DNA from: Phytohabitans flavus
GTDB taxonomy: Bacteria > Actinomycetota > Actinomycetes > Mycobacteriales > Micromonosporaceae
Assembly: GCF_011764545.1 (NCBI RefSeq)
Contig: NZ_AP022870.1
Location: forward strand, 1 to 64,000
Direction: 5' to 3'
DNA: 64,000 bases
Every line of letters starts with the position of its first letter. The stretch's first letter is position 1. Of the stretch, positions 8,052 through 16,125 are shown one piece after another. Both the position numbers and the translations under genes were made by a program. The notes beneath the pieces are model-generated. The model saw only the letters and a list, made by a program, of their open reading frames with translations, made no database searches and had not been told where the DNA came from.

Positions 8052-8315
8052 ATGCGCAACAGGCTGATATTGCGGCTGGTGGTCCTGGCTATCGCGGTCC
8101 TCGCGATGGTCGGTCCGCCAGCGGCCGCCGCCGCGGCCGTCCAGGGTACGACGGCGCCCGCCGCGGCCGGACACGGCGACATGCTGTTCATCGGCGGTGC
8201 CGGCATCCTCATGCTGGTGGCGATCGGCGCGCTCGCCGCGGCGCAGAGCCGGGGGCGGGACGCGGCCGCCGCGCCGAAGAGGGGTCCAGACCCGGGCGAC
8301 GACCCCTGGGTGTAG
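8052..8315 (+). CDS. small membrane protein
   Basis: An 87-residue protein with an N-terminal hydrophobic stretch (LVVLAIAVLAMVG, likely a signal peptide ending near AAAAA) and a second transmembrane segment (MLFIGGAGILMLVAIGALAAA). A charged tail ends DPGDDPWV. The ATG is preceded by GGGAGGGGG 7 bases upstream. It stands alone between two transcription units. No family is recognised. Confidence 0.75.
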   Translation: MRNRLILRLVVLAIAVLAMVGPPAAAAAAVQGTTAPAAAGHGDMLFIGGAGILMLVAIGALAAAQSRGRDAAAAPKRGPDPGDDPWV

Positions 8316-8364
8316 CCGGGGCGGCCTTCGGTATATGCGGGCGGGCGCCGGGTAAGTCATCCCT

Positions 8365-9323
8365 ATGGTGGACGTTGGCTACACGCTGTTGTGTGAGCAG
8401 GCCGGACCCAAGGAGCTCGTCGACCACGCTCAGCGGGCCGAGGCGGTCGGGTTCGACTTCGAGGTCATATCCGACCACTACTACCCGTGGCTCGACAGCC
8501 AGGGCCACTCGCCATACGCGTGGTCGGTGCTCGGCGCGGTCGCGCACACCACCTCGCGGGTCGACCTTATGTCGTACTCGACCTGCCCGATCCGGCGTTA
8601 CCACCCGGCCGTGGTGGCGCAGAAAGCCGCCACGGTCGGGCTGATGTCGGAGGGGCGGTTCACGCTCGGCGTGGGCGCCGGCGAAAACCTCAACGAGCAT
8701 GTGGTCGGCGCCTGGCCGCACGTGCAGCAGCGGCACGACATGCTCGAAGAGGCGCTTCAGATCATCCGGTCGCTGCTCGACGGGGAGACGGTCACGTACT
8801 CGGGGAGTACTACGACGTGCCGGAGGCGTACGTGTGGGACCGGCCCGCGGCCGGCGTACCCATCGCGCTCGCCGCTTCCGGCCCGTCGTCCAGCGCACTC
8901 GCCGCCGAGTACGCGGACGGCCTCATCTCCGCCGACCCGGACGCCCGCGTCGTGGAACTCTTCGACGAGGCGGGCGGCGACGGCAAGCCGCGCTTCGGGC
9001 AGGTGGCGGTCTGCTGGGGCCCCGATGAGGCGGAGTGCCGCAAGCGGCTGGTCGACCAGTGGCGCTGGGCCCCGCAGAACTGGAAGGTCAAGGCGGAGCT
9101 GCCCGGGCCGGAGTCGTTCGCGTCGGCGAGCCAGTTCACCCGCGAGGAAGACCTGGCGCGCACGATTCCTTGCGGGCCGGACGTGGACAAGCACATCGAG
9201 GCGTTCAACCGGTACGTCGACGCCGGCTTCACGCACGTCGCGTTCGTACAGGTGGGCGGCGACAGCCAGGCCGAGTTCCTGGACTGGGCCGAGCGCGAGC
9301 TGATGCCCCGCCTGCACGGCTGA
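8365..9323 (+). pseudogene. F420-dependent LLM-class oxidoreductase, frameshifted as sequenced
   Basis: The first ~148 codons (MVDVGYTLLCEQAGPKELV, VISDHYYPW, LGVGAGENLNEHV) and the later codons (EYYDVPEAYVWD, VPIALAASGPSSSALA, FVQVGGDSQAEFL) belong to one luciferase-like, F420-dependent enzyme of about 319 residues. They lie in two frames that switch at a GGGG run (8802-8805). One additional G restores TYSGEYYDVPEAY, the expected family sequence. The family transfers hydride from F420H2 to small carbonyl or sugar-phosphate substrates. With no other lesion, a base-calling error in the G run is likely, but a genuine frameshift cannot be excluded. Confidence 0.85.
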
Positions 9324-9372
9324 GTCAGGCCGAGCGCCCAATGAGGACGCTCGACCCGTACGGGGCGGCGGT

Positions 9373-9579
9373 CTAACTGCGACGGAACGCGTACCGCCGG
9401 GGCTGCGCGGAGCTCTGGCCACCGCGTTCGGCCTTGCCACGGGACGCGGAGGGCGCGGCGCCCTTGCCGGACCGGCCGGCCTTGCCGCCGTGCTTGCCCT
9501 CGGTGGTCTGGAACGCCGCCGCGACGCTCTGCGCGGCCAGCTCGTCGGGGTCGACGTGTACGGAGAATTCGCCAGGCAT
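9373..9579 (-). CDS. small hypothetical protein with basic low-complexity tail
   Basis: A 68-residue protein. The first 20 residues (MPGEFSVHVDPDELAAQSVA) are structured-looking. The rest is glycine, lysine, serine and arginine rich (GKHGGKAGRSGKG, SRGKAERGGQ), probably disordered. The ATG at 9579 has GAAGGAG upstream. No family is recognised; the basic tail might contact nucleic acid. Confidence 0.6.
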   Translation of the reverse strand: MPGEFSVHVDPDELAAQSVAAAFQTTEGKHGGKAGRSGKGAAPSASRGKAERGGQSSAQPRRYAFRRS

Positions 9580-9752
9580 AAGGGATGTCTCCTTCCGGAA
9601 GAGGAGTCCCGGGCGCGCGAAACCGGCAGCGGATCTGCGCGAAACCACAGGGGGACGACGCCCGAGACGTAGGCGGGTGAACGCGGTCTCAGAAGAGGCG
9701 TCAGGAGATCATGCGGCTACGGTAATCCGGCCAGCCGCGGCGCGCGACCGAA

Positions 9753-10664
9753 TTACGCGAGGTCGGGTCCGTCGTCCGGGTGGGGCACGCAGAGCCACAG
9801 CGCGTCGGACCGCATCTCCACGCACAGCGTGCGCCCGGGCGCGATCACGTCGCCGTCGAGCTCGCGGGGCTGCGCGCGGTTGCTGGTGACCTCCACGCTC
9901 CGCCCACGGAAGACCTCCATCCGCGGCACCCGCCGGCGGCGCCGGGCCACCGCCCAGGCCAGCGTGGCCCAGTGCGCGAGCGTGCGCGGGGTGAGCACCG
10001 CCACGTCGAACGCGCCGTCGTCCGGCTCGGCGTCGAGCAGCAGCCGCAGCCCGCCCTTGAGCCGGCCCACGTTCGCGACAAGCACCGTGCGGGCGCGGCG
10101 GCGGATCGGCGGGTTGTCGTCGATCCGGATGGAGACCCGCATGGGGCGGTCGCGGAGGTGGCGGAGCCCGCCGAAGAGGTACGCCACCCAGCCGATGCGC
10201 GCCTTCGTCGACTCAGAGGTGGCGGCGAGCATCTCCGCGTCGAAGCCCATGCCGGCCATCACCGCGAAGAACTCACCGTCGACCGCGCCCACGTCGATCC
10301 GGCGCCGCCCGCCGGCCAGCGCGGCCTCGATGCCACCGATCAGGTCGTGGGTGAGGCCGAGGTTGGCGGCGAGCAGGTTGCCGGTGCCGGTGGGCAGCAC
10401 GGCCAGCGCGACCTCGGTGCCCGCGAGCTCGCTGACACAGGAGCGCACGGTGCCGTCGCCGCCGCACGCGAAGAGCACCTGCGCGCCGCCTTCGACCGCC
10501 TGCCGCGCCTGGCCCCGCCCGGGGTCCTCGCGGGTCGTCTCGTACCACGCCGGCGCCGGCCACCCGGCCTCGGCGAGCAGCGCGGTGACGGTCTGGCGCA
10601 GCTCGTCCAGGTCGAGGACCTTGGACGGATTGACCACCACGGCCGACGCGACTGTCACGCACAT
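9753..10664 (-). CDS. diacylglycerol kinase-type lipid kinase
   Basis: A 303-residue protein of normal family length. It has the nucleotide-binding signature CGGDGTV (about residue 68) and PTGTGN (about 92), then VAGMGFDAEM-like and VANVGRLKGG segments of the DAGK catalytic and C-terminal domains. The family phosphorylates diacylglycerol or sphingoid-like lipids at the membrane. The ATG at 10664 is used; a GTG two codons on is an alternative. It is a single gene, tail to tail with nothing close downstream. Confidence 0.9.
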   Translation of the reverse strand: MCVTVASAVVVNPSKVLDLDELRQTVTALLAEAGWPAPAWYETTREDPGRGQARQAVEGGAQVLFACGGDGTVRSCVSELAGTEVALAVLPTGTGNLLAANLGLTHDLIGGIEAALAGGRRRIDVGAVDGEFFAVMAGMGFDAEMLAATSESTKARIGWVAYLFGGLRHLRDRPMRVSIRIDDNPPIRRRARTVLVANVGRLKGGLRLLLDAEPDDGAFDVAVLTPRTLAHWATLAWAVARRRRRVPRMEVFRGRSVEVTSNRAQPRELDGDVIAPGRTLCVEMRSDALWLCVPHPDDGPDLA

Positions 10665-10710
10665 GAGTGTGCATGACCTGTCCCGCGTTGACGCGCGTAC
10701 CCCGGCGCTT

Positions 10711-10745
10711 GGGGGACCCTCGGGGCGGCGGCTCGGGGGTCCCCC
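10711..10745 (-). terminator. hairpin terminator of the ABC exporter operon
   Basis: GGGGGACCC (10711-10719) pairs perfectly with GGGTCCCCC (10737-10745). It lies 9 bases beyond the minus-strand stop of the permease gene at 10754, the usual place for a terminator. No T tract is evident, which is common in actinomycetes. Confidence 0.65.
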
Positions 10746-10753
10746 TGTCTACG

Positions 10754-11623
10754 TCAGGACGTCACGTCCCGGGTGCCGAACCGGGCCCAGGCCGCGCTCA
10801 GGAAAATCACGATGTACGCGGCCGCGGAGAGCAGCCCGTTGCGCAGCGGGTCCCATGCCACAGGGTCGCGGAGCAGGTCGCCGAAGCTGTTCCACCAGTG
10901 CGTCAGCAGGTACGGGTGGAGCCACTCGATCTGCGGGATCAGGCCCAGGATCCAGCTGATCATGTTGAACATCACGATGGCGATCGTGGCGCCCATCGGC
11001 TGCTCGGTGAGCGTCGAGACGAAGAGCCCCACAGCGCCGAGCGCGGCCAGGCACGCGGTCAGGTAGAGACAGATCGCCAGCAGCCGCAGCAGGCCCTCGC
11101 CCATCCCGATGGTCGTACCGGACAGCAGCGTGACGTCGCCGCCGCCGAAGAGCAGCAGCCCGGCCAGCACGCCGGTACCGGCCACCGTCACGGTCGCGAT
11201 GAAGGTGCCGACCACGATGCCCACGTACTTCACGGCGAGCAGGCGGGTGCGGTGCACCGGCACGGTCAGCAGGTAGCGGAGCGTACCCACGTTGGCCTCG
11301 CCGGCGATCGCGTCGCCGGCGACGGCCGCCACGGCGATCGGCAGGAAGAGCTGGAGCTCGAGGGCGAGCGCCGCGAGCGCCACGAAGATCCCGTTGCCCG
11401 TGATCGATGACAGGAACTCCGGCCCGCCATCGCCGCTGCCGGACGAGGTCGGGTTCGACACCCGTACCGCGATCGCGACGATGATCGGAACCGAGGCCAG
11501 TACGGCGAGCCCCGCCTGGTTGCGCCGGCGCCGGGCGATCAGGCTCAGCTCCGAGCCGAGGAAGCGCAGCGGTGCGGTGAAGCCTCTCGTGGCCGGAACC
11601 GCCGCCACCTCAACCGCTGACAT
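10754..11623 (-). CDS. ABC-2 type transporter permease
   Basis: A 289-residue integral membrane protein with about six hydrophobic segments (QAGLAVLASVPIIVAIAV, GIFVALAALALELQLFLPIA, YVGIVVGTFIATVTVAGTG, LAALGAVGLFVSTLTEQPMG, ATIAIVMFNMISWILGLIP, AAAYIVIFLSAAWA). VGTLRYLLTVPVHRTRLL between helices two and three is the typical ABC-2 coupling region. It starts at 11623 with a GGGGAGGG site, overlapping the end of its ATPase gene by 14 bases. With the ATPase and the LolA-like protein it probably forms an exporter. The substrate is unknown. Confidence 0.88.
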   Translation of the reverse strand: MSAVEVAAVPATRGFTAPLRFLGSELSLIARRRRNQAGLAVLASVPIIVAIAVRVSNPTSSGSGDGGPEFLSSITGNGIFVALAALALELQLFLPIAVAAVAGDAIAGEANVGTLRYLLTVPVHRTRLLAVKYVGIVVGTFIATVTVAGTGVLAGLLLFGGGDVTLLSGTTIGMGEGLLRLLAICLYLTACLAALGAVGLFVSTLTEQPMGATIAIVMFNMISWILGLIPQIEWLHPYLLTHWWNSFGDLLRDPVAWDPLRNGLLSAAAYIVIFLSAAWARFGTRDVTS

Positions 11624-12542
11624 CGAAGCCCTCCCCGGTGAGCGCCACGAACTGCTCCTCCAGATCGGCGGCGACGACGGCGAAACCGCGCACGGGTACA
11701 CCGTCGTGCACGAGCGCCGCCACCACCTTCTCCGGGGCGACCGGGCCGAGCAGGCCGGTCGCGCCGGCGCCGTCGTGGGTCACCTCGGTGAGGCCGAGCT
11801 CGCGCAGCACGCGGGCCGCGTCAGCCGGCCGGTCGGTGTGCACCTGGGCGTGCGGTGCCGCCTCCGCCCGCAGCTCCTCCAGAGTGGACTGTGCCACCAG
11901 GTTTCCCTGGTGCATGACGCCGACGTGACTGCACACCTGCTCCACTTCGGACAGCAGGTGGGTGGAGAGCAGCACCGTCGCGCCCTCGGCGGCGAGCGCG
12001 CCGATCAGCGCCCGTACCTCCCGCGTGCCCTGCGGGTCGAGCCCGTTTGTCGGCTCGTCCAGGATCAGCAGGTCGCGCGGGGCGAGCATGGCCCCGGCCA
12101 GCGCGAGCCGCTGCCGCATGCCCAGCGAGTACGCCCGGAAGCGCTTGCCAGCCGCCGCGCCCAGCCCCACCCGGTCGAGTGCGGCCCGAATGCGGGCCTC
12201 CGCGGTGGCCGCCGACGCCGTGCGGTCGGCCGCGTCGAGCCGCCGCAGGTTGTCCATCCCGGACAGGTACGGGTGGAAGCCGGGGCCCTCGACGAGCGCG
12301 CCCACCCGAGGTAGCACCGCCGCGGCGCCGCCGGGCATCCGCTCGCCGAGCAGGGCGTGGCCGCCGGTGGTTGGCCGGATCAGGCCGAGGAGCATGCGGA
12401 TCGTGGTGGTCTTGCCCGACCCGTTCGGGCCGAGGAAACCGTAGACCGCCCCGCGGGGGACCGCCAGGTCGACGGCGTTGACCGCGACCTGGCGTCCGAA
12501 CCGCTTTGTGAGTCCGCTGCTCTCGACCGCGAACGCGGTCAC
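11610..12542 (-). CDS. ABC transporter ATP-binding protein
   Basis: A 310-residue protein. Walker A GPNGSGKTTT (about residue 39), Q-loop region, signature YSLGMRQRLALA (about 137), Walker B DLLILDEPTNGLDPQG (about 155) and the switch STHLLSEVEQ are all intact. It has the CcmA/NatA-like C-terminal extension. The GTG start overlaps the preceding stop as GTGA, and the stop overlaps the permease start, so three genes (LolA-like, ATPase, permease) form one coupled operon. It drives the ABC-2 permease next to it. Confidence 0.93.
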   Translation of the reverse strand: MTAFAVESSGLTKRFGRQVAVNAVDLAVPRGAVYGFLGPNGSGKTTTIRMLLGLIRPTTGGHALLGERMPGGAAAVLPRVGALVEGPGFHPYLSGMDNLRRLDAADRTASAATAEARIRAALDRVGLGAAAGKRFRAYSLGMRQRLALAGAMLAPRDLLILDEPTNGLDPQGTREVRALIGALAAEGATVLLSTHLLSEVEQVCSHVGVMHQGNLVAQSTLEELRAEAAPHAQVHTDRPADAARVLRELGLTEVTHDGAGATGLLGPVAPEKVVAALVHDGVPVRGFAVVAADLEEQFVALTGEGFDVSG

Positions 12543-13660
12543 TTGTTCTCCAGTGCTACCTCGTACAACCTTTCGGGCGACACGAGGCCGGCGTAGATGT
12601 TGCCGCTGTCGGTGATCAGGGCGCTGAAAAGGCGGCCGCTGAGCAGGTGACCGCTGCCCCACGCGCCACTGACCGGGGTGAGCGCCTTGAACACCTGGGC
12701 CGCCTGACTGGCCTCCGCGCCCTCGGCCTGCTTGCCGTCACCCTTGACCACCATGACCGTCGTCCAGCCCGAACCGACGGTGCTAAGGCCCGCCTCCTCG
12801 GGGGTCTTCGCCCCGTCGCGGTGCCCCGGCAGGCCGGCGTCCGGCTTGTCCGCCTCCGGCGTACCCGTTTCCTCTTCGACCGCCGCGCCGGGCGGCGGGT
12901 TGAAGCGGAACTGCTCGTCGTCCGGCCGGGCGAAGTCGACCTGGGTGAACGCGATCTGGAACGCGGTCTGGTCGCTGCCCTTCGGGTAGACCTCCAGCCG
13001 CAGCGGCACGTGCTCGGTGGCGTCGATCGCGATACGGACCTGGCCCACCAGCGAGGTCTTGTCGCGCGGCGCGAGCACCAGCTCGTACGCGTCGCGCCCG
13101 GCGATCGTCGCGGACCGGCCGACGGACACCTCGGTCGACGGGTCGACCGCGGCGAGCGCCTTGTCGGCCGCCTCCTGCGGGGTGATCGGAAGGTCGTTGG
13201 GGAGCTGGTGAGCTTGTGCGTCGGCGTCACTGATCGTGCGGTGAGTGGCCTTGTTCGCCTTGCTCGACCACAGCCACACGTCCTTGCCGTTGCGGATCAC
13301 GTCGGTCTCGCCGAGCGTGCCCATCAGCGCGACCCGGGTCTTGTCCGGCCCGGAGTACCAGACGCGCAGGGTGTTGGTATCGGTGAGCAGCGACGTGATG
13401 TCGGCCGTGCCGCTGCCACCGCCGCTCAGGTTGGGCAGCTTGGGCAGGCCGAGGTCGGCCGACTGCACGACCGTGCCGGACAGCCCGTCGAGCCGCGCCG
13501 TCTGAAGGTCGACGAGCAGCTGCTGCGCGGTACGCGGGGGAAGGCTCGGCTCGGCGGTCGCCGCGAGTGTGCCGACGGCGGCCCCTCCGCCGACCACCAC
13601 CGCCACGGCGGCTGCCGGTACCAGCCACCGGAGCGCGGGTCGGGAGCTCATTACTGACAT
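12539..13660 (-). CDS. LolA-like secreted or membrane-anchored protein
   Basis: A 373-residue protein. An N-terminal hydrophobic segment (ALRWLVPAAAVAVVVGGGAA) acts as signal peptide or anchor. The extracellular part has the LolA/DUF2092-like concave beta-sheet pattern: VWYSGPDKTRVALMG, DVWLWSSKANKATH, GRDAYELVLAPRD, then HVPLRLEVYPKG. Homologues bind lipids or act as sigma/anti-sigma-linked sensors. A strong AGGAGGTG lies 7 bases before the ATG at 13660. Coupling to the ABC exporter suggests that it hands a hydrophobic substrate across the cell envelope, and it is divergent from the two-component system, which may control it. Confidence 0.78.
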   Translation of the reverse strand: MSVMSSRPALRWLVPAAAVAVVVGGGAAVGTLAATAEPSLPPRTAQQLLVDLQTARLDGLSGTVVQSADLGLPKLPNLSGGGSGTADITSLLTDTNTLRVWYSGPDKTRVALMGTLGETDVIRNGKDVWLWSSKANKATHRTISDADAQAHQLPNDLPITPQEAADKALAAVDPSTEVSVGRSATIAGRDAYELVLAPRDKTSLVGQVRIAIDATEHVPLRLEVYPKGSDQTAFQIAFTQVDFARPDDEQFRFNPPPGAAVEEETGTPEADKPDAGLPGHRDGAKTPEEAGLSTVGSGWTTVMVVKGDGKQAEGAEASQAAQVFKALTPVSGAWGSGHLLSGRLFSALITDSGNIYAGLVSPERLYEVALENK

Positions 13661-13758
13661 TGTTTCGCACCTCCTGGCACTCATCGTGCGCAACGGGCCC
13701 TGTGAGAGCGCTGAGAGTGGCTGTGGCCTTACACAGCCAGGATGGCACGCTTGTTGGC
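13661..13758. promoter_or_regulatory. divergent promoter region, LolA/ABC operon and response regulator
   Basis: Ninety-eight bases separate the two divergent starts. On the plus strand a TTACAC hexamer (13729-13734) could be a -10 element for the response regulator. The arrangement suggests that the two-component system controls the exporter operon. No clear direct-repeat OmpR box was identified. Confidence 0.35.
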
Positions 13759-14415
13759 GTGCGGCTGCTGGTAGTGGAGGACGAGGCGCGGCTGGCGACG
13801 GCCTTGCAGCGCGGGCTCCAGGGTGAGGGCTTCGCGGTCGACGTGGCCGCCGACGGTCCGACCGGGCTGGAGATGGCCCGTCACGGTGGATACGACGCGA
13901 TGATCCTGGATGTGATGTTGCCCGGTTTGTCGGGGTACCGAGTGGTGCGCCAGCTCCGGGCCGAGGAGCACTGGCTGCCGGTCCTCATGCTCTCCGCCAA
14001 GGACGGCGAGTATGACCAGGCCGACGGGCTCGACTGCGGCGCCGACGACTACCTGACCAAACCCTTCTCGTACGTGGTGCTGCTGGCCCGCCTCCGCGCG
14101 CTGCTGCGCCGGGGTGCGCCGCAGCGCCCGACCGTGCTCACCGTGGGCACGCTCTGCCTCGATCCGGCCGAGCGGCGGGTGACGCTCGACAGTGCCGAGA
14201 TCACGCTGACCGCCCGGGAGTTCGCGCTGCTGGAGTACCTGATGCGCCGCGCCGGTGAGGTCGTCTCCAAGACCGAGCTGCTCGACCACGTGTGGGACGC
14301 GAGCATCGAGACCGCGCCGAATGCCGTCGAGGTGTACGTCGGGTACCTGCGCCGCAAGCTTGGCCGCGACGTGCTGGAGACGGTGCGGGGCGCGGGATAC
14401 CGTTTGTCGGCATGA
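13759..14415 (+). CDS. OmpR/PhoB-family response regulator
   Basis: A 218-residue protein. The receiver domain begins VRLLVVEDEARL, with the phosphoacceptor Asp in MILDVMLPGLSG (about residue 51) and the conserved Lys in YLTKPFSY. The C-terminal winged helix has LTAREFALLEYLMRRAGEVV and the final VRGAGYRL. The GTG at 13759 is chosen because the receiver fold starts there; the upstream ribosome site is weak. The stop overlaps the histidine kinase ATG (ATGA). It probably responds to the kinase and may act on the divergent exporter operon. Confidence 0.93.
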   Translation: MRLLVVEDEARLATALQRGLQGEGFAVDVAADGPTGLEMARHGGYDAMILDVMLPGLSGYRVVRQLRAEEHWLPVLMLSAKDGEYDQADGLDCGADDYLTKPFSYVVLLARLRALLRRGAPQRPTVLTVGTLCLDPAERRVTLDSAEITLTAREFALLEYLMRRAGEVVSKTELLDHVWDASIETAPNAVEVYVGYLRRKLGRDVLETVRGAGYRLSA

Positions 14416-15806
14416 GAATGCGCTGGTGGCACCGCATCAGCCTGCGCGCCCGGCTGATGTTGATCGGTGTCGCCGGGCTGGCCGCTGGGCTCGCCGTCGG
14501 CGGCGTGGTGATGGTGTACGCGCTCGCCCTGGCCCTCCAGTCGACGGCGGACAACGAGGCACGGCAGAGCGCCGAGGGCGTGGCCGCGATGGTCGAGGCG
14601 GGCAGGACGCCCCAGCCGCTGCCGGTGATCGGCGACGTGCGGGTGCAGGTGGTCGACGACCAGCACCGGGTGCTCGCCGCCTCGATCGACGCCGACCGGC
14701 TGGTAGCGGTGCTCTACCCGGAGGAGATGCAGCGCGCCCGCAAGGGGGAGAAGCTCTTCATCCCCGGCGACCGGCTGGGCATCCCCGGGCCGGTGCGGGT
14801 GGTCGCGGAGCCGGCCGGTCCGAACACGGTGCTCGTGGCCAAGTCGATGGCCGACCTGGCGCAGAGCGTGCGGCTGCTGCGCAACATCCTGCTGCTCGCG
14901 TTCCCGGTACTGCTCGTCGCGCTCGCGGCGGTGGCCTGGCGGGTGATCGGCCTCACGCTGCGGCCGGTCGAGGCGCTGCGCACCGGGGCCGAGGAGATCA
15001 CCGGCGGTGCTCGCCCCGGCCAGCTGCCGCTGCCCGACTCGCACGACGAGATCCACCGGCTGGCCGTCACGCTCAACGGCATGCTCGACCGGCTGGAGGC
15101 GGCCCGGGCCCGGCAGCGGGCGTTCGTGGCCGACGCGGCGCACGAGCTGCGCAGCCCGCTGACCAACATGCGTACCCAGCTGGAGGTGGCCCAGCGGCTG
15201 GGGGAGCGCACGGACTGGCCGGCGGTCGCCGACGACCTGCTGCTCGACACCGAGCGGCTCAGCCGCCTCGTCGACGACCTGCTGCTGCTCGCCCGCGCGG
15301 ACGACGCCGGGACGCGCGCGCTGCGTACCGTGCCGGTGGAGCTGGGTGAGCTTGTCATGGCGCTCGCCGAGCGGTACCCGTCGCCGCCGGTCACGGCCGC
15401 CGTCCCCGAGGCTTCACTGTGGATCACCGGGGAGCCTGAGGCGCTCGCCCGGGTGATCGCCAACCTCGTCGACAACGCCGTACGCCACACCCGGACCACC
15501 GTCCGCGTGGAGGTGAGCGCCGATGGCCCGTACCACCTGGTGACCGTGACCGACGACGGACCCGGCATCCCCCACGCGGACCGCCAGCGGGTCTTCGACC
15601 GCTTCACCCGCCTGGACAACGCGCGGGCGCGCGACGCCGGCGGCGCCGGCCTGGGCCTGGCGATCGTGCGCGAGCTGGTCCGCCGGCACGGCGGCACGGT
15701 GCGGCTCGCGGACGCGAGCCCGGGGCCGGGCCTGCGCGCGGAGGTCCGCCTCCCGGCGGCATCCGTCCCCGACGACGCCGGGGTGCTTGTGAACCGCGCA
15801 GGGTGA
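14412..15806 (+). CDS. sensor histidine kinase
   Basis: A 464-residue protein. It has an N-terminal helix (LMLIGVAGLAAGLAVGG), an extracytoplasmic domain of ~115 residues, a second helix (LLRNILLLAFPVLLVALAAV), then HAMP, HisKA (phospho-His in HELRSPLTNMRTQLE, about residue 245) and HATPase (NLVDNAVRH, VTDDGPGIP, GAGLGLAIV). All catalytic boxes are present. It is coupled to the response regulator by ATGA. The sensed signal is not evident. Confidence 0.93.
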   Translation: MRMRWWHRISLRARLMLIGVAGLAAGLAVGGVVMVYALALALQSTADNEARQSAEGVAAMVEAGRTPQPLPVIGDVRVQVVDDQHRVLAASIDADRLVAVLYPEEMQRARKGEKLFIPGDRLGIPGPVRVVAEPAGPNTVLVAKSMADLAQSVRLLRNILLLAFPVLLVALAAVAWRVIGLTLRPVEALRTGAEEITGGARPGQLPLPDSHDEIHRLAVTLNGMLDRLEAARARQRAFVADAAHELRSPLTNMRTQLEVAQRLGERTDWPAVADDLLLDTERLSRLVDDLLLLARADDAGTRALRTVPVELGELVMALAERYPSPPVTAAVPEASLWITGEPEALARVIANLVDNAVRHTRTTVRVEVSADGPYHLVTVTDDGPGIPHADRQRVFDRFTRLDNARARDAGGAGLGLAIVRELVRRHGGTVRLADASPGPGLRAEVRLPAASVPDDAGVLVNRAG

Positions 15807-15870
15807 GGCCGCGGGAGCGACGGTCCGGACCACCGCGGACGTCGCGGTAGCCCAGATCTTTGAATGGATC

Positions 15871-16125
15871 TCAGCCCTGTCGGGCGGTGCAGACGGGCTT
15901 GGCGCGACCGAGCGTGTTGCCGGAGTAGACCACCGCGATCTCGAAGCAGAAGTCGGTGCCCTGGTCGAGCCCGTGCACGACGTAGCTGGTGCTGCCCACC
16001 GGCAGGTCCTCGAACGGGCGCTGCTGCTGCCCCTTGGGCGCGCCGGAGACCCGCACCTTGCCCTGCGCCCCGAGTGGGTAGGCCCAGCGCAGCGTGATGC
16101 TCTCCCGGTCGTCCTTGAGCGTCAC
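15871..16125 (-). CDS. fibronectin type III-like C-terminal domain, separated from the TPR protein by a frameshift
   Basis: An 84-residue frame starting VTLKDDRESITLRWAYP and ending AKPVCTARQG. It is a compact FN3-like beta domain with paired cysteines (FCFEIAVVYSG, PVCTA). It abuts the TPR protein in a GTGA overlap. Adding one C to the CCCC run (plus-strand G run 16136-16139) joins the upstream proline-rich tail directly to PPPSRVTLKDD, giving one protein of 473 residues. A fused FN3 tail after a membrane anchor is familiar in this bacterial family. Separate translation by GTGA coupling is the alternative. Confidence 0.6.
   Translation of the reverse strand: MTLKDDRESITLRWAYPLGAQGKVRVSGAPKGQQQRPFEDLPVGSTSYVVHGLDQGTDFCFEIAVVYSGNTLGRAKPVCTARQG

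Noticed and set aside
10667..11410. A 247-codon plus-strand frame rich in Glu, Gln and His
   Set aside because: It lies fully antisense to the ABC permease, which has clear membrane helices, and it has no ribosome site.
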